Source of the DNA: Acidobacteriaceae bacterium
GTDB lineage: Bacteria > Acidobacteriota > Terriglobia > Terriglobales > Acidobacteriaceae
DNA: 18,591 nucleotides
Reading direction: 5' to 3'
Assembly (NCBI GenBank): GCA_003133425.1
Contig: PKXI01000300.1
Span: forward strand, 8,545-27,135
In this document: positions 1 to 7,886 of the stretch, piece after piece
Numbering within the stretch: the stretch's first letter is position 1
How the letters are laid out: every line of letters starts with the position of its first letter
Notes under the pieces: generated by a model
The model's input: only the letters and a program-made list of their open reading frames with translations
Databases searched by the model: none
What the model was told of the DNA's origin: nothing
Program-made: the position numbers and the translations under genes

Positions 1-1534
<1,534 letters not shown>

Positions 1535-1570
1535 GACAGTCCGTTTCGCCTTTTCCTTGTTCGGTATTGG

Positions 1571-3301
1571 TTAGAAAACCTGTCCTGCATGAAGCTGCAG
1601 GTGTTCGAGAATCGGTCCCAGGCTTAAGGCCGGGAAGAAGGTAAGGGCGCTCAAAATAAGGATCACGCTGACCAGCAGCGCGGCAAACAGCGCGGTATTG
1701 ACTGGGAAGGTACCGGGCGAGGGAGGCACGCTCTTCTTGCTTGCCAGGTTGCCGGCCAGGGCCAGCACCGGGACCGACATGAGGAAGCGCCCGCCCAGCA
1801 TCGTGCAGCCCAGCATCACGTTGTACCACCATGTATTGGCATTCAGTCCAGCGAAGGCCGAGCCGTTGTTGGCCGCCGCGGAGGTGAAGGCGTAGAGGAT
1901 CTCGGTGAAGCCGTGCGGCCCTGCGTTGTTCAGGCTGGAAAGCCCGATGTTGGGCAACAGCACGAAAATGGCCGTGAACGTGAGGATGATGAGCGGGAAG
2001 ATAAGGACGTAGAGCATGGTCATCTTCATGTCGTAGGACTCGATCTTCTTGCCCAGGTACTCGGGGGTGCGGCCTACCATGAGGCCGGCGATGAAGACCG
2101 AGAGCACCACCATGATCAGCATGCCGTACATGCCCGAACCGACGCCGCCGAAGACCACCTCGCCGAACATGAGGTTGATGAGCACCACCATGCCGCCCAG
2201 CGGGGTAAAGCTGTCATGCATTCCGTTGACGGCGCCACAACTGGCGTCGGTCGTGATGGTGGCGAAGAGGGAGCTTTCGGCAATTCCGTTGCGCACCTCC
2301 TTGCCCTCCATGTTGCCTCCCGGCGCGGTTAAGGTGTGGGTCTGCGCGGCGCCGTGAATCAGCGGATGGGGCTGCGACTCGGCCCAGTAGACAGCGGTGA
2401 ATCCAGCGGCAAACAGTACGAACATGGCTGCCAGCACCGCCCAGCCGTGGCCCGGCGAGCCGGTCATCCGCCCCAGTGTGTAGGTGAGCCCCGCTGGGAT
2501 GATAAAAATCGACAAGATTTGAAGGAAATTTGAAAACGGCGTCGGGTTCTCATAAGGATGGGCGCTGTTGGCGTTGAAGAATCCGCCTCCATTGGTGCCC
2601 AGCATCTTGATCGCTTCCTGCGAAGCCACCGGCCCCTGCCCGATGGTCTGGACCTGGGTGGGCTGTTCAAGTGGATGCGCCACGGTATAGGCGTGCAGAT
2701 TCTGCGGAACGCCTTGCGCCACCAACAGCAGCGCAGAAATGAACGAACCCGGCAGCAGCACGTAGAGCGTCGTGCGCGTCATGTCCACCCAGAAGTTGCC
2801 GATGGTGCCGAAGGTGGTCCGCTTGATGCCGCGGATGAGAGCCACGGCTACCACGATGCCACCCGCCGCCGACCAGAAGTTGTGGGTCGCGAGGCCGGCC
2901 ATCTCGGTGAGATAGCTCATGGTGGTCTCGGGCGTATATGACTGCCAATTTGTGTTGGTGGTAAAGCTGGCGGCCGTGTTCCAGGCCAGATCGGGACCGA
3001 CGGCGGCCAGTCCCTGGGGGTTCCACGGCAGGAATGCCTGTAGCCGTTCGAGGGCATAGGTGAAGACCATGCCCGCAGCCGCAAAGCCCAGCATGGCATA
3101 CGCGTACTCGCGCCAGTTCATCTCCTTTTCCGAGCTCACGCCGCACACCTTGTAAATCAGCCGCTCGAACGGGCGCAGCACCGGGTCCAGCCAGGTACCT
3201 TCCCCTTCCAGCACGCGCGCAAGGTAGACGCCCACCGGACGTACGGTCGCAAGCAGGACAAGCGAGTAAATGACAAACTGCAACCAGCCATTGGCGGACA
3301 T
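1571..3301 (-). CDS. kdpA: Potassium-transporting ATPase, K+-channel-like subunit KdpA
   Basis: KdpA is the membrane subunit that selects and takes in potassium for the KdpFABC pump. The product has 576 residues, slightly longer than the E. coli protein (557). All four pore-loop segments of the family are visible: TTNTNWQSY at 114-122, GTNGGGF at 235-241, CGAVNGMHDS at 355-364 and ANNGSAFAG at 477-485. The rest is strongly hydrophobic with about ten membrane spans. The ATG is one base after the kdpF stop (TGA-C-ATG). A GGAG inside the end of kdpF serves as ribosome site, so the two are probably translationally coupled. Nothing looks truncated or missing; the selectivity glycines are intact. 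Confidence 0.98.
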   Translation of the reverse strand: MSANGWLQFVIYSLVLLATVRPVGVYLARVLEGEGTWLDPVLRPFERLIYKVCGVSSEKEMNWREYAYAMLGFAAAGMVFTYALERLQAFLPWNPQGLAAVGPDLAWNTAASFTTNTNWQSYTPETTMSYLTEMAGLATHNFWSAAGGIVVAVALIRGIKRTTFGTIGNFWVDMTRTTLYVLLPGSFISALLLVAQGVPQNLHAYTVAHPLEQPTQVQTIGQGPVASQEAIKMLGTNGGGFFNANSAHPYENPTPFSNFLQILSIFIIPAGLTYTLGRMTGSPGHGWAVLAAMFVLFAAGFTAVYWAESQPHPLIHGAAQTHTLTAPGGNMEGKEVRNGIAESSLFATITTDASCGAVNGMHDSFTPLGGMVVLINLMFGEVVFGGVGSGMYGMLIMVVLSVFIAGLMVGRTPEYLGKKIESYDMKMTMLYVLIFPLIILTFTAIFVLLPNIGLSSLNNAGPHGFTEILYAFTSAAANNGSAFAGLNANTWWYNVMLGCTMLGGRFLMSVPVLALAGNLASKKSVPPSPGTFPVNTALFAALLVSVILILSALTFFPALSLGPILEHLQLHAGQVF

Positions 3302-3302
3302 G

Positions 3303-3398
3303 TCAGAATTTCTCCGGGAAAAGCAGGGTGAGGGTCAGGTACGCCAGCAGAAGTACGGACAGAATCAATGCAATTGCGGTAACAAGGTCGATTTGCAT
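3303..3398 (-). CDS. kdpF: KdpF small stabilising subunit of the Kdp ATPase
   Basis: This is a 31-residue single-span membrane peptide starting MQIDLVTAIALILSVLLLAY and ending in LLFPEKF. KdpF is known as a small lipid-like subunit that stabilises KdpFABC. Support comes from its position directly before kdpA, its length (E. coli KdpF is 29 residues), the single hydrophobic segment and the family-like pattern of an N-terminal hydrophobic helix followed by L-x-P near the end. It starts four bases after the stop of the preceding 28-codon gene, with GAGG overlapping that gene's last codons as ribosome site. It is easily missed because of its size. Confidence 0.9.
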   Translation of the reverse strand: MQIDLVTAIALILSVLLLAYLTLTLLFPEKF

Positions 3399-3402
3399 GG
3401 TG

Positions 3403-3489
3403 CTACCTCAGCTTCTGGCATGCCTTGACGTAGAGAAACGCCAAGGCGAAGAAAACGAGCGTGAAGAACAACATCGTCAAATCCTGCAT
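3403..3489 (-). CDS. 28-residue membrane peptide, first gene of the kdp structural operon
   Basis: This open frame encodes MQDLTMLFFTLVFFALAFLY followed by VKACQKLR and a TAG stop. It has one predicted membrane span (about residues 4-21), a cysteine at 24 and a basic C-terminus (K22, K26, R28), so the C-terminus should face the cytoplasm. It sits four bases before kdpF and leads the F-A-B genes, so it would be co-transcribed with the pump. From memory, similar tiny one-span frames occur before kdpF or kdpA in other bacteria, usually unannotated; I cannot verify that here. The ribosome site is weak (GTGAGA, about nine bases upstream). Possible roles, all inferred, are a further accessory pump subunit or a translational leader coupling kdpF. 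Coding status rests on tight spacing, a sensible membrane topology and operon position. Confidence 0.7.
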   Translation of the reverse strand: MQDLTMLFFTLVFFALAFLYVKACQKLR

Positions 3490-3502
3490 AGCAAATCTCA
3501 CA

Positions 3503-3526
3503 GTTCCGGCCGGAACGCATCCGGCC
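3503..3526 (-). promoter_or_regulatory. Two overlapping palindromes in the kdp operon leader
   Basis: A perfect 14-bp palindrome (GTTCCGGCCGGAAC) occupies 3503-3516. A second perfect inverted repeat with 7-bp arms (GGCCGGA / TCCGGCC) and a 5-base loop occupies 3508-3526. They share bases, so in RNA or as a protein site only one can form at a time. They lie 14-37 bases upstream of the first codon of the 28-residue gene, inside the presumed leader. They could be an operator or alternative hairpins affecting translation of the first gene; the sequence alone does not decide. Confidence 0.5.
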
Positions 3527-3556
3527 AGGTACAAGATTGATTCTGGGTTGTGTCAG

Positions 3557-3589
3557 GTATAAGTATCGAAAGGATTTCCTAAATATTCC
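3557..3589 (-). promoter_or_regulatory. Candidate kdp operon promoter with tandem GGAA half-sites
   Basis: On the minus strand a -10-like TTATAC (3557-3562) is preceded, 17 bases upstream, by a poor -35-like TATTTA (3580-3585). GGAA occurs at 3576-3579 and again at 3586-3589, exactly ten bases apart and flanking the -35. OmpR-family regulators such as KdpE bind direct repeats on one helix face, often over weak -35 boxes of activated promoters. The 10-bp phase fits that, but no KdpE consensus is available for this group, so assignment to KdpE is inference. The leader to the first start codon would be about 60 bases. Confidence 0.4.
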
Positions 3590-3665
3590 GTAAGGGTGGC
3601 GAATTGCCCGCTATCCCTGGGATCGGGCTGCGCGCCCGGAGCCGAAAAGCAATTGAAACGAAGAA

Positions 3666-4361
3666 CTACTCTTCGTTCCCGCTCCACCCCTCGGGGATAA
3701 ACCGGTAGCCGACCCACGGCTCAGTCTGGATGTACTGTTTTCCCGTCTCGCCTTCGAGCTTCTTGCGCAGCTGTCCCACAAACACGCGCAGATACTCGGG
3801 CTGGTGTGCCGATTGCGCTCCCCACACCGTGGTCAGCAGCGCGCGGTGCGTCATAACCTTGCCGGCGTTGCGAGCCAGGTGCAGCAGCAGATCGAATTCC
3901 TTCGGAGTCAGGTGGATTTGCTTGCCCTGCACCGTTATGCTGTGAGCGTTCGAGTCAATCACAAAGTCGCCCGCCTCAATGGCCGATGTGGTGCGCTCCG
4001 GAGCGCGGCGCAAATGTGCCCGAACCCGCGCCAGCAGCTCCTGAATCCCGAACGGCTTGGTCACGTAGTCGTCGGCGCCGGCATCCAACGCCTCCACCTT
4101 CGAGCGCTCGTGTTCCCGAACCGATAGAACCAGCACCGGCGTCGACCCATGAGAACGGATGGCGCGGCAAACCTCCACCCCGCTCATCCCCGGCATCATC
4201 AGGTCGGTGATAACCAGGTCCGGCGGCCAGTCCTTGAAGGTCCGCAACCCCTCCTCGGGATCGTTGGCGGTGCGCACGTCGTACCCCTGCGCTGAAAGCG
4301 CGGCGCGCAGCACCCGCGTAATCTGCGTTTCGTCGTCGATTACCAGAATTCTGCCAGGCAT
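3666..4361 (-). CDS. kdpE: Response regulator KdpE (receiver plus OmpR-type winged helix)
   Basis: This 231-residue OmpR/PhoB-type transcription factor is expected to activate the kdp operon under potassium limitation. The receiver domain (about 1-118) has the acidic pair in LVIDDE (9-10), the phosphoacceptor Asp53 in ITDLMMPG and Lys102 in VTKPFG. The C-terminal winged helix (about 130-228) shows LTPKEFDLLLHLARNAGKV and ends in VGYRFIPEG, both typical of KdpE. It is on the same strand as, and 176 bases upstream of, the structural genes, while its kinase gene kdpD diverges from it across 59 bases. That differs from the usual kdpDE operon. There is only a weak ribosome site (AGAAGAA) before the ATG. 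Confidence 0.95.
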   Translation of the reverse strand: MPGRILVIDDETQITRVLRAALSAQGYDVRTANDPEEGLRTFKDWPPDLVITDLMMPGMSGVEVCRAIRSHGSTPVLVLSVREHERSKVEALDAGADDYVTKPFGIQELLARVRAHLRRAPERTTSAIEAGDFVIDSNAHSITVQGKQIHLTPKEFDLLLHLARNAGKVMTHRALLTTVWGAQSAHQPEYLRVFVGQLRKKLEGETGKQYIQTEPWVGYRFIPEGWSGNEE

Positions 4362-4420
4362 TAGAGTTCTTCTTTCATCGGAAGCTTACATCATCGGGAG
4401 CGAAGGGTATCATTTCTCTG
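4362..4420. promoter_or_regulatory. Divergent kdpE/kdpD intergenic region
   Basis: These 59 bases must hold the starts of both regulator genes unless transcription begins inside a coding region. A GAAGGG lies 13 bases before the kdpD ATG, an unusually long spacing. I see no convincing -10/-35 pair on either strand. A shared short region would let KdpE adjust both genes, which is inference from layout only. Confidence 0.4.
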
Positions 4421-5902
4421 ATGAAGTTGATGGCAGGACTCTCCGATTCGCGGGGGATAATTCATTGGATTATGGCCACCGCGATGGCCGCGCTAACGAC
4501 CCTGGCGCTGGTCTGGCTGGGCGCCAACTCAACCACTGCGGGCGTAGTATTTCTTGCACTGGTAGTCTGGTCGGCCACTCAAGCCGGGCTCACTCTCTCG
4601 TTGTACATCGCGGCTCTTTGTGCGGTCTTCCTCGATTTCTTCTTCCTGCTTCCCTTTCACACATTTCAACTCGCCGGCGCGCAGCAATGGGTTGACATGT
4701 TCACCTTCGTCACCTGTTGCCTGGTCGTCAGCCGCGTGGCAGAGAAGGCTCGACGCCAGACCCACCAGGCCGAGCAGCGGCGAAAAGATGTCGAGCGGCT
4801 CTACGAACTGAGCCAGGAACTCATGCTTTATGAAGACGCCGAGGGCCTCATCCGCGATCTGCCCCGTCTCATCGATCGAATCTTCGCCCTCGATGGCGTT
4901 GTCCTCTACGTCTGTGACCGCGACGGGTTCTATGCCTCAACCTCCGAACTGCCCATGAGCATTCAAGCCAGCCTCCGAGCTCTCACGCAGGGTTCCGGTA
5001 CCACGCTTGAAATTCCCGGCGACCTCACCGGCAGGCCCTTGATGCTGGGCATGCGCCCGGTCGGTGCAATCGCCTGGAGGCAAGCCGAGCTTTCCCACGA
5101 GGTTGCCACTGCGGTAAGCGCCCAGGTGGCCATCGTAATTGCGCGCTCCATTGCCATTGAGGCCTCGGCACGTTCTGAAGCCGCCCGCGAGGGCGAGCGC
5201 CTCCGCACCGCGCTCACTGACTCGCTCACCCACGAACTGCGCACCCCGCTCACCTCGATCCGTGCGGCTTCCACCACGCTGCTTCAGTCCGGCGGCCTCG
5301 ACGAAGCCGGCCGGCAAGATATGGTGGCCATCATCGACGAAGAGGCTGCGCGCCTCGATTCGCTCATCGGCGAAGCCATCGAAATGGCCGAGATCGATGC
5401 CAATGTGGTCGAAGTGAACCTGGTTCCCCAGCATCCCCACGCACTTCTCGACCTGGCCGTTGAAGGGTCGCGCAAAGCCCTCGCCGAGCACCGCGTCACA
5501 ATCGCCCCGCAGGCACCGGAAGATTCAGACCAGCCCGTCTGGTTCGATCCGCACCTGCTCGGCCGGGTCCTCCGCCACCTCCTCGAAAACGCAGCCACTC
5601 ACACTCCTCCCGGGAGTCACATCACTCTAAGCAGCCGGCGAACACCCAGCCGCCTCGAGTTCTGCGTGGAAGACAATGGTCCCGGCATCGACGCCCTCGA
5701 CCTACCCCTGATCTTTGAAAAGTTTTATCGCGGTAAGCACAAAACAAATGCCCGCAAAGGCTCCGGGATGGGCCTTGCAATTTCTCGCGCCATCCTCGCC
5801 GCCCACAGCGGCGGCATCGAAGCTACAAGCGTCGCCGGCAAGGGCTCCAAGTTCCGCTTCTGGGTCCCGCTAATAGAAAAGGAACCCGGCGCCAATAGTT
5901 AA
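4421..5902 (+). CDS. kdpD: Short KdpD-type sensor histidine kinase (DUF4118-GAF-HisKA-HATPase), lacking the N-terminal KdpD/USP domains
   Basis: This 493-residue membrane kinase is the presumed partner of KdpE. Residues about 14-106 form the four-span DUF4118 membrane domain, including LDFFFLLPFHTF. A coiled segment follows (107-130), then a GAF-like domain (about 130-265), a HisKA domain with phosphoacceptor His in LTHELRTPLTSI, and an ATPase domain with the N box LLENAATH, the G1 box EDNGPGID, the F box FEKFYRG and the G2 box GSGMGLAI. E. coli KdpD has 894 residues and begins with a KdpD domain plus USP domain of about 400 residues; that part is absent here. The frame upstream holds no missing piece, only the short gap to kdpE, so this is domain architecture and not a 5' truncation. 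A separate KdpD N-terminal protein might lie beyond kdpB. An alternative ATG is at 4430. Confidence 0.93.
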   Translation: MKLMAGLSDSRGIIHWIMATAMAALTTLALVWLGANSTTAGVVFLALVVWSATQAGLTLSLYIAALCAVFLDFFFLLPFHTFQLAGAQQWVDMFTFVTCCLVVSRVAEKARRQTHQAEQRRKDVERLYELSQELMLYEDAEGLIRDLPRLIDRIFALDGVVLYVCDRDGFYASTSELPMSIQASLRALTQGSGTTLEIPGDLTGRPLMLGMRPVGAIAWRQAELSHEVATAVSAQVAIVIARSIAIEASARSEAAREGERLRTALTDSLTHELRTPLTSIRAASTTLLQSGGLDEAGRQDMVAIIDEEAARLDSLIGEAIEMAEIDANVVEVNLVPQHPHALLDLAVEGSRKALAEHRVTIAPQAPEDSDQPVWFDPHLLGRVLRHLLENAATHTPPGSHITLSSRRTPSRLEFCVEDNGPGIDALDLPLIFEKFYRGKHKTNARKGSGMGLAISRAILAAHSGGIEATSVAGKGSKFRFWVPLIEKEPGANS

Positions 5903-5937
5903 AGTAAATTCAATCTTTCGGCCAGTAACTCAACCAA

Positions 5938-6996
5938 TCAATTCGGCTCTTCGCTCCAGTCGCACACCACTTCGCGCCGCTGCTCAGCGCTCTCCGCAGC
6001 CCACTCCAGCAGCCGCGCCACCCGCCACGCGGCCAATGCAGAAACCGGCGCCGGCCCCTTCCCCAGCAGCGCATCGCGAACAATCGCGTAGTAAAGCCGG
6101 TAGTCTCCGGGGATGGGCTCGATGGGACGGGTAACCAGGCCGCCATCCACATCCACGCAAAGCGTTCCCCAATCCGCAGTAGGCTCTTGTCCCCACGGTC
6201 CATCGCCCACGCGGGTAACTCGGCTGAGAGCCGCCTCCTGCGGATCAATTCCGCGCTTCCAATAATTTCCCTTGGTGCCGCGCAGGTGGTAGCGGTGCCG
6301 CTCCAGCGTAGAAAGAGTGTTTGCCGACACAACGACCGTCATGCCCGGATAGCGGAGCCGAAGCGTAAAGCAGTCATTCGATCCTACTCCGTCACGCTCA
6401 CGTTTGATCTCCGCGTCCACCGCCTCTGGATTTCCGAACAGCGCCAGTGGCTGGTCGGCCAGGTGAGTTCCCAAGTCCAGCAACAGGCCGCCCTGCGCCG
6501 GCTCATTTTTCCACGGCATCCGTGCCGTCGGTGCGGGCCGCCAGCGATCCATGTTGGACTCGAGATAAACCAGCCGCCCCAGCGGTCCATCTTGCAAGAG
6601 CTTCTTGAGTGTCAGGAAATCGCTGTCCCAGCGCCGGCTATGGAATGGTGCAAGCATCACGCCTCGAGTCACGGCCAGCTTCATCAACTCGGCAATCTCC
6701 GACGAGCTGACACACATCGGCTTGTCAACCACAACGTTCTTGCCGACTTCCAGCGCCTGCCGCGCATACTCGAAGTGACTGTCGTTGGGTGTAGTCACTA
6801 CGATCAGCTCCAGTGAGGAGTCAGCCAGCATAGCATCGAAGGTCCGGTACGTCGTAATACCCGGATACCGCTTGACAGCGTGGTTAGTAGTGCGCTCCAC
6901 TATCGCTGCCAACTCCAACCCCTCAACGGAGGAGAGCAGCGGCGCATGAAAAACGCGTCCACCCAAACCGAACCCAATCAACCCTGCACGAATCAT
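5938..6996 (-). CDS. Gfo/Idh/MocA-family NAD(P)-dependent oxidoreductase, YdgJ-like
   Basis: This cytoplasmic dehydrogenase of 352 residues should act on a sugar or polyol derivative; the substrate is not predictable. The N-terminal Rossmann fold starts with GLIGFGLGGRVFHAP (residues 5-19). The family Lys is in VVVDKPM (Lys92). The HSRRWDSDFLTLK stretch and the LLLDLGTHLADQ helix with its catalytic-region His match the E. coli YdgJ subgroup as I remember it (HNRRWDSDFLTLK, WYDLAPHLLDQ). The C-terminal half is the usual alpha/beta substrate domain. The ATG has a clear GAGGAG seven bases upstream. It is the last gene of a same-strand run beginning with the ABC ATPase, 71 bases after the TIGR03435 gene, so co-transcription is possible but not shown. 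It converges with kdpD; the 35-base gap between stops holds no obvious hairpin. Confidence 0.92.
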   Translation of the reverse strand: MIRAGLIGFGLGGRVFHAPLLSSVEGLELAAIVERTTNHAVKRYPGITTYRTFDAMLADSSLELIVVTTPNDSHFEYARQALEVGKNVVVDKPMCVSSSEIAELMKLAVTRGVMLAPFHSRRWDSDFLTLKKLLQDGPLGRLVYLESNMDRWRPAPTARMPWKNEPAQGGLLLDLGTHLADQPLALFGNPEAVDAEIKRERDGVGSNDCFTLRLRYPGMTVVVSANTLSTLERHRYHLRGTKGNYWKRGIDPQEAALSRVTRVGDGPWGQEPTADWGTLCVDVDGGLVTRPIEPIPGDYRLYYAIVRDALLGKGPAPVSALAAWRVARLLEWAAESAEQRREVVCDWSEEPN

Positions 6997-7067
6997 CCCA
7001 TTCTCCTCTTGATCTCTGAGTTACCGGGCGCGCACACCTTAGGACTCCACGTGTAAAACCATATCGA

Positions 7068-7823
7068 TCAATTATCGGTCGGAACCCGGTCAACGTGGTC
7101 AATCACCAGAACCTGAACTGGGACTTTTTGCGCCTTCAATTCCAGGCCCAACACTTCCCGCAAAGCCGTGAACAAAGACGGTAAAGTCGAGGCTTCCTCA
7201 ATGTCCGGAGCAAACTCCAGCTTGATATCGTAACTTCCCGCGACTCCAGGGTCGTCAACCACGGGCAATCCGGCTGGCCGTTGCAACATCGTAGCCAGAT
7301 ACGGCAGTGACCAGTTGATGCCCTCAAGCCTCCCTGGGCCAACGTACACTCGATAGCCCGGAGGACGGTCGCTCGCAGATGCCTTCAAATTCGGGCCGCC
7401 CTTGGCAGCCACCACTGCGTAGCCATGAACCATTTTCGTCTCGAAGTGAGTTGCCAGATGGAATCTCTGTTGCAGCAGATTCTGCAGCCGTGGCCGCAGT
7501 TCCTCGCGCGAAAGTGGAACTCCAGCCTCCGGCTTGGCAACAACATCGTAGAAATCCGAACCGAGCCATTTCGGACTTCCAGAGATCTGGTTGCCATCCA
7601 CTCCAAATGCCATTTGAACCAGGAAGTCAAGGGAAACGCTGGTCGCGGTGAATCGTCCCACACCTGGTGGACTCCACACTCCATTCTCTTGCCTGCTGGG
7701 CGGAGTCTGCCGGATGGTTGCCACTTCGAACGAAGGTAGAGGCGCGGCGTTATGCGGTACCTGAGCAGCGCCACCAGAAGCCACCAGAAAACTCACTACC
7801 TGCATTGCGATAAACCATTTCAC
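7068..7823 (-). CDS. Secreted TIGR03435-family protein (soil-bacterial family of unknown function)
   Basis: The family has no known activity. It is recognised by FEVATIRQ near the mature N-terminus, an ISGSPKWLGSDFYDVVAKPE segment, then LQNLLQQRFHLATHFETK, VVAAKGGPNLK, and the closing SLFTALREVLGLELKAQK and VLVIDHVDRVP stretches. I chose the GTG at 7823 (251 residues). AGGAAGGG lies eight bases before it, and it yields a clean signal peptide, KWFIAMQVVSFLVASGGAAQ, cut after GAA. The ATG nine codons upstream (7850) has a much poorer ribosome site. The protein is probably exported to the periplasm or beyond. It stands between the ABC permease and the oxidoreductase on the same strand. Nothing in the sequence ties it to either gene mechanistically. 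Confidence 0.88.
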   Translation of the reverse strand: MKWFIAMQVVSFLVASGGAAQVPHNAAPLPSFEVATIRQTPPSRQENGVWSPPGVGRFTATSVSLDFLVQMAFGVDGNQISGSPKWLGSDFYDVVAKPEAGVPLSREELRPRLQNLLQQRFHLATHFETKMVHGYAVVAAKGGPNLKASASDRPPGYRVYVGPGRLEGINWSLPYLATMLQRPAGLPVVDDPGVAGSYDIKLEFAPDIEEASTLPSLFTALREVLGLELKAQKVPVQVLVIDHVDRVPTDN

Positions 7824-7886
7824 GAACGGTCCCTTCCTAAAACTCAGCATTGCGCAATCCGCTGCATCGGCTCAATCGCGATCTCA

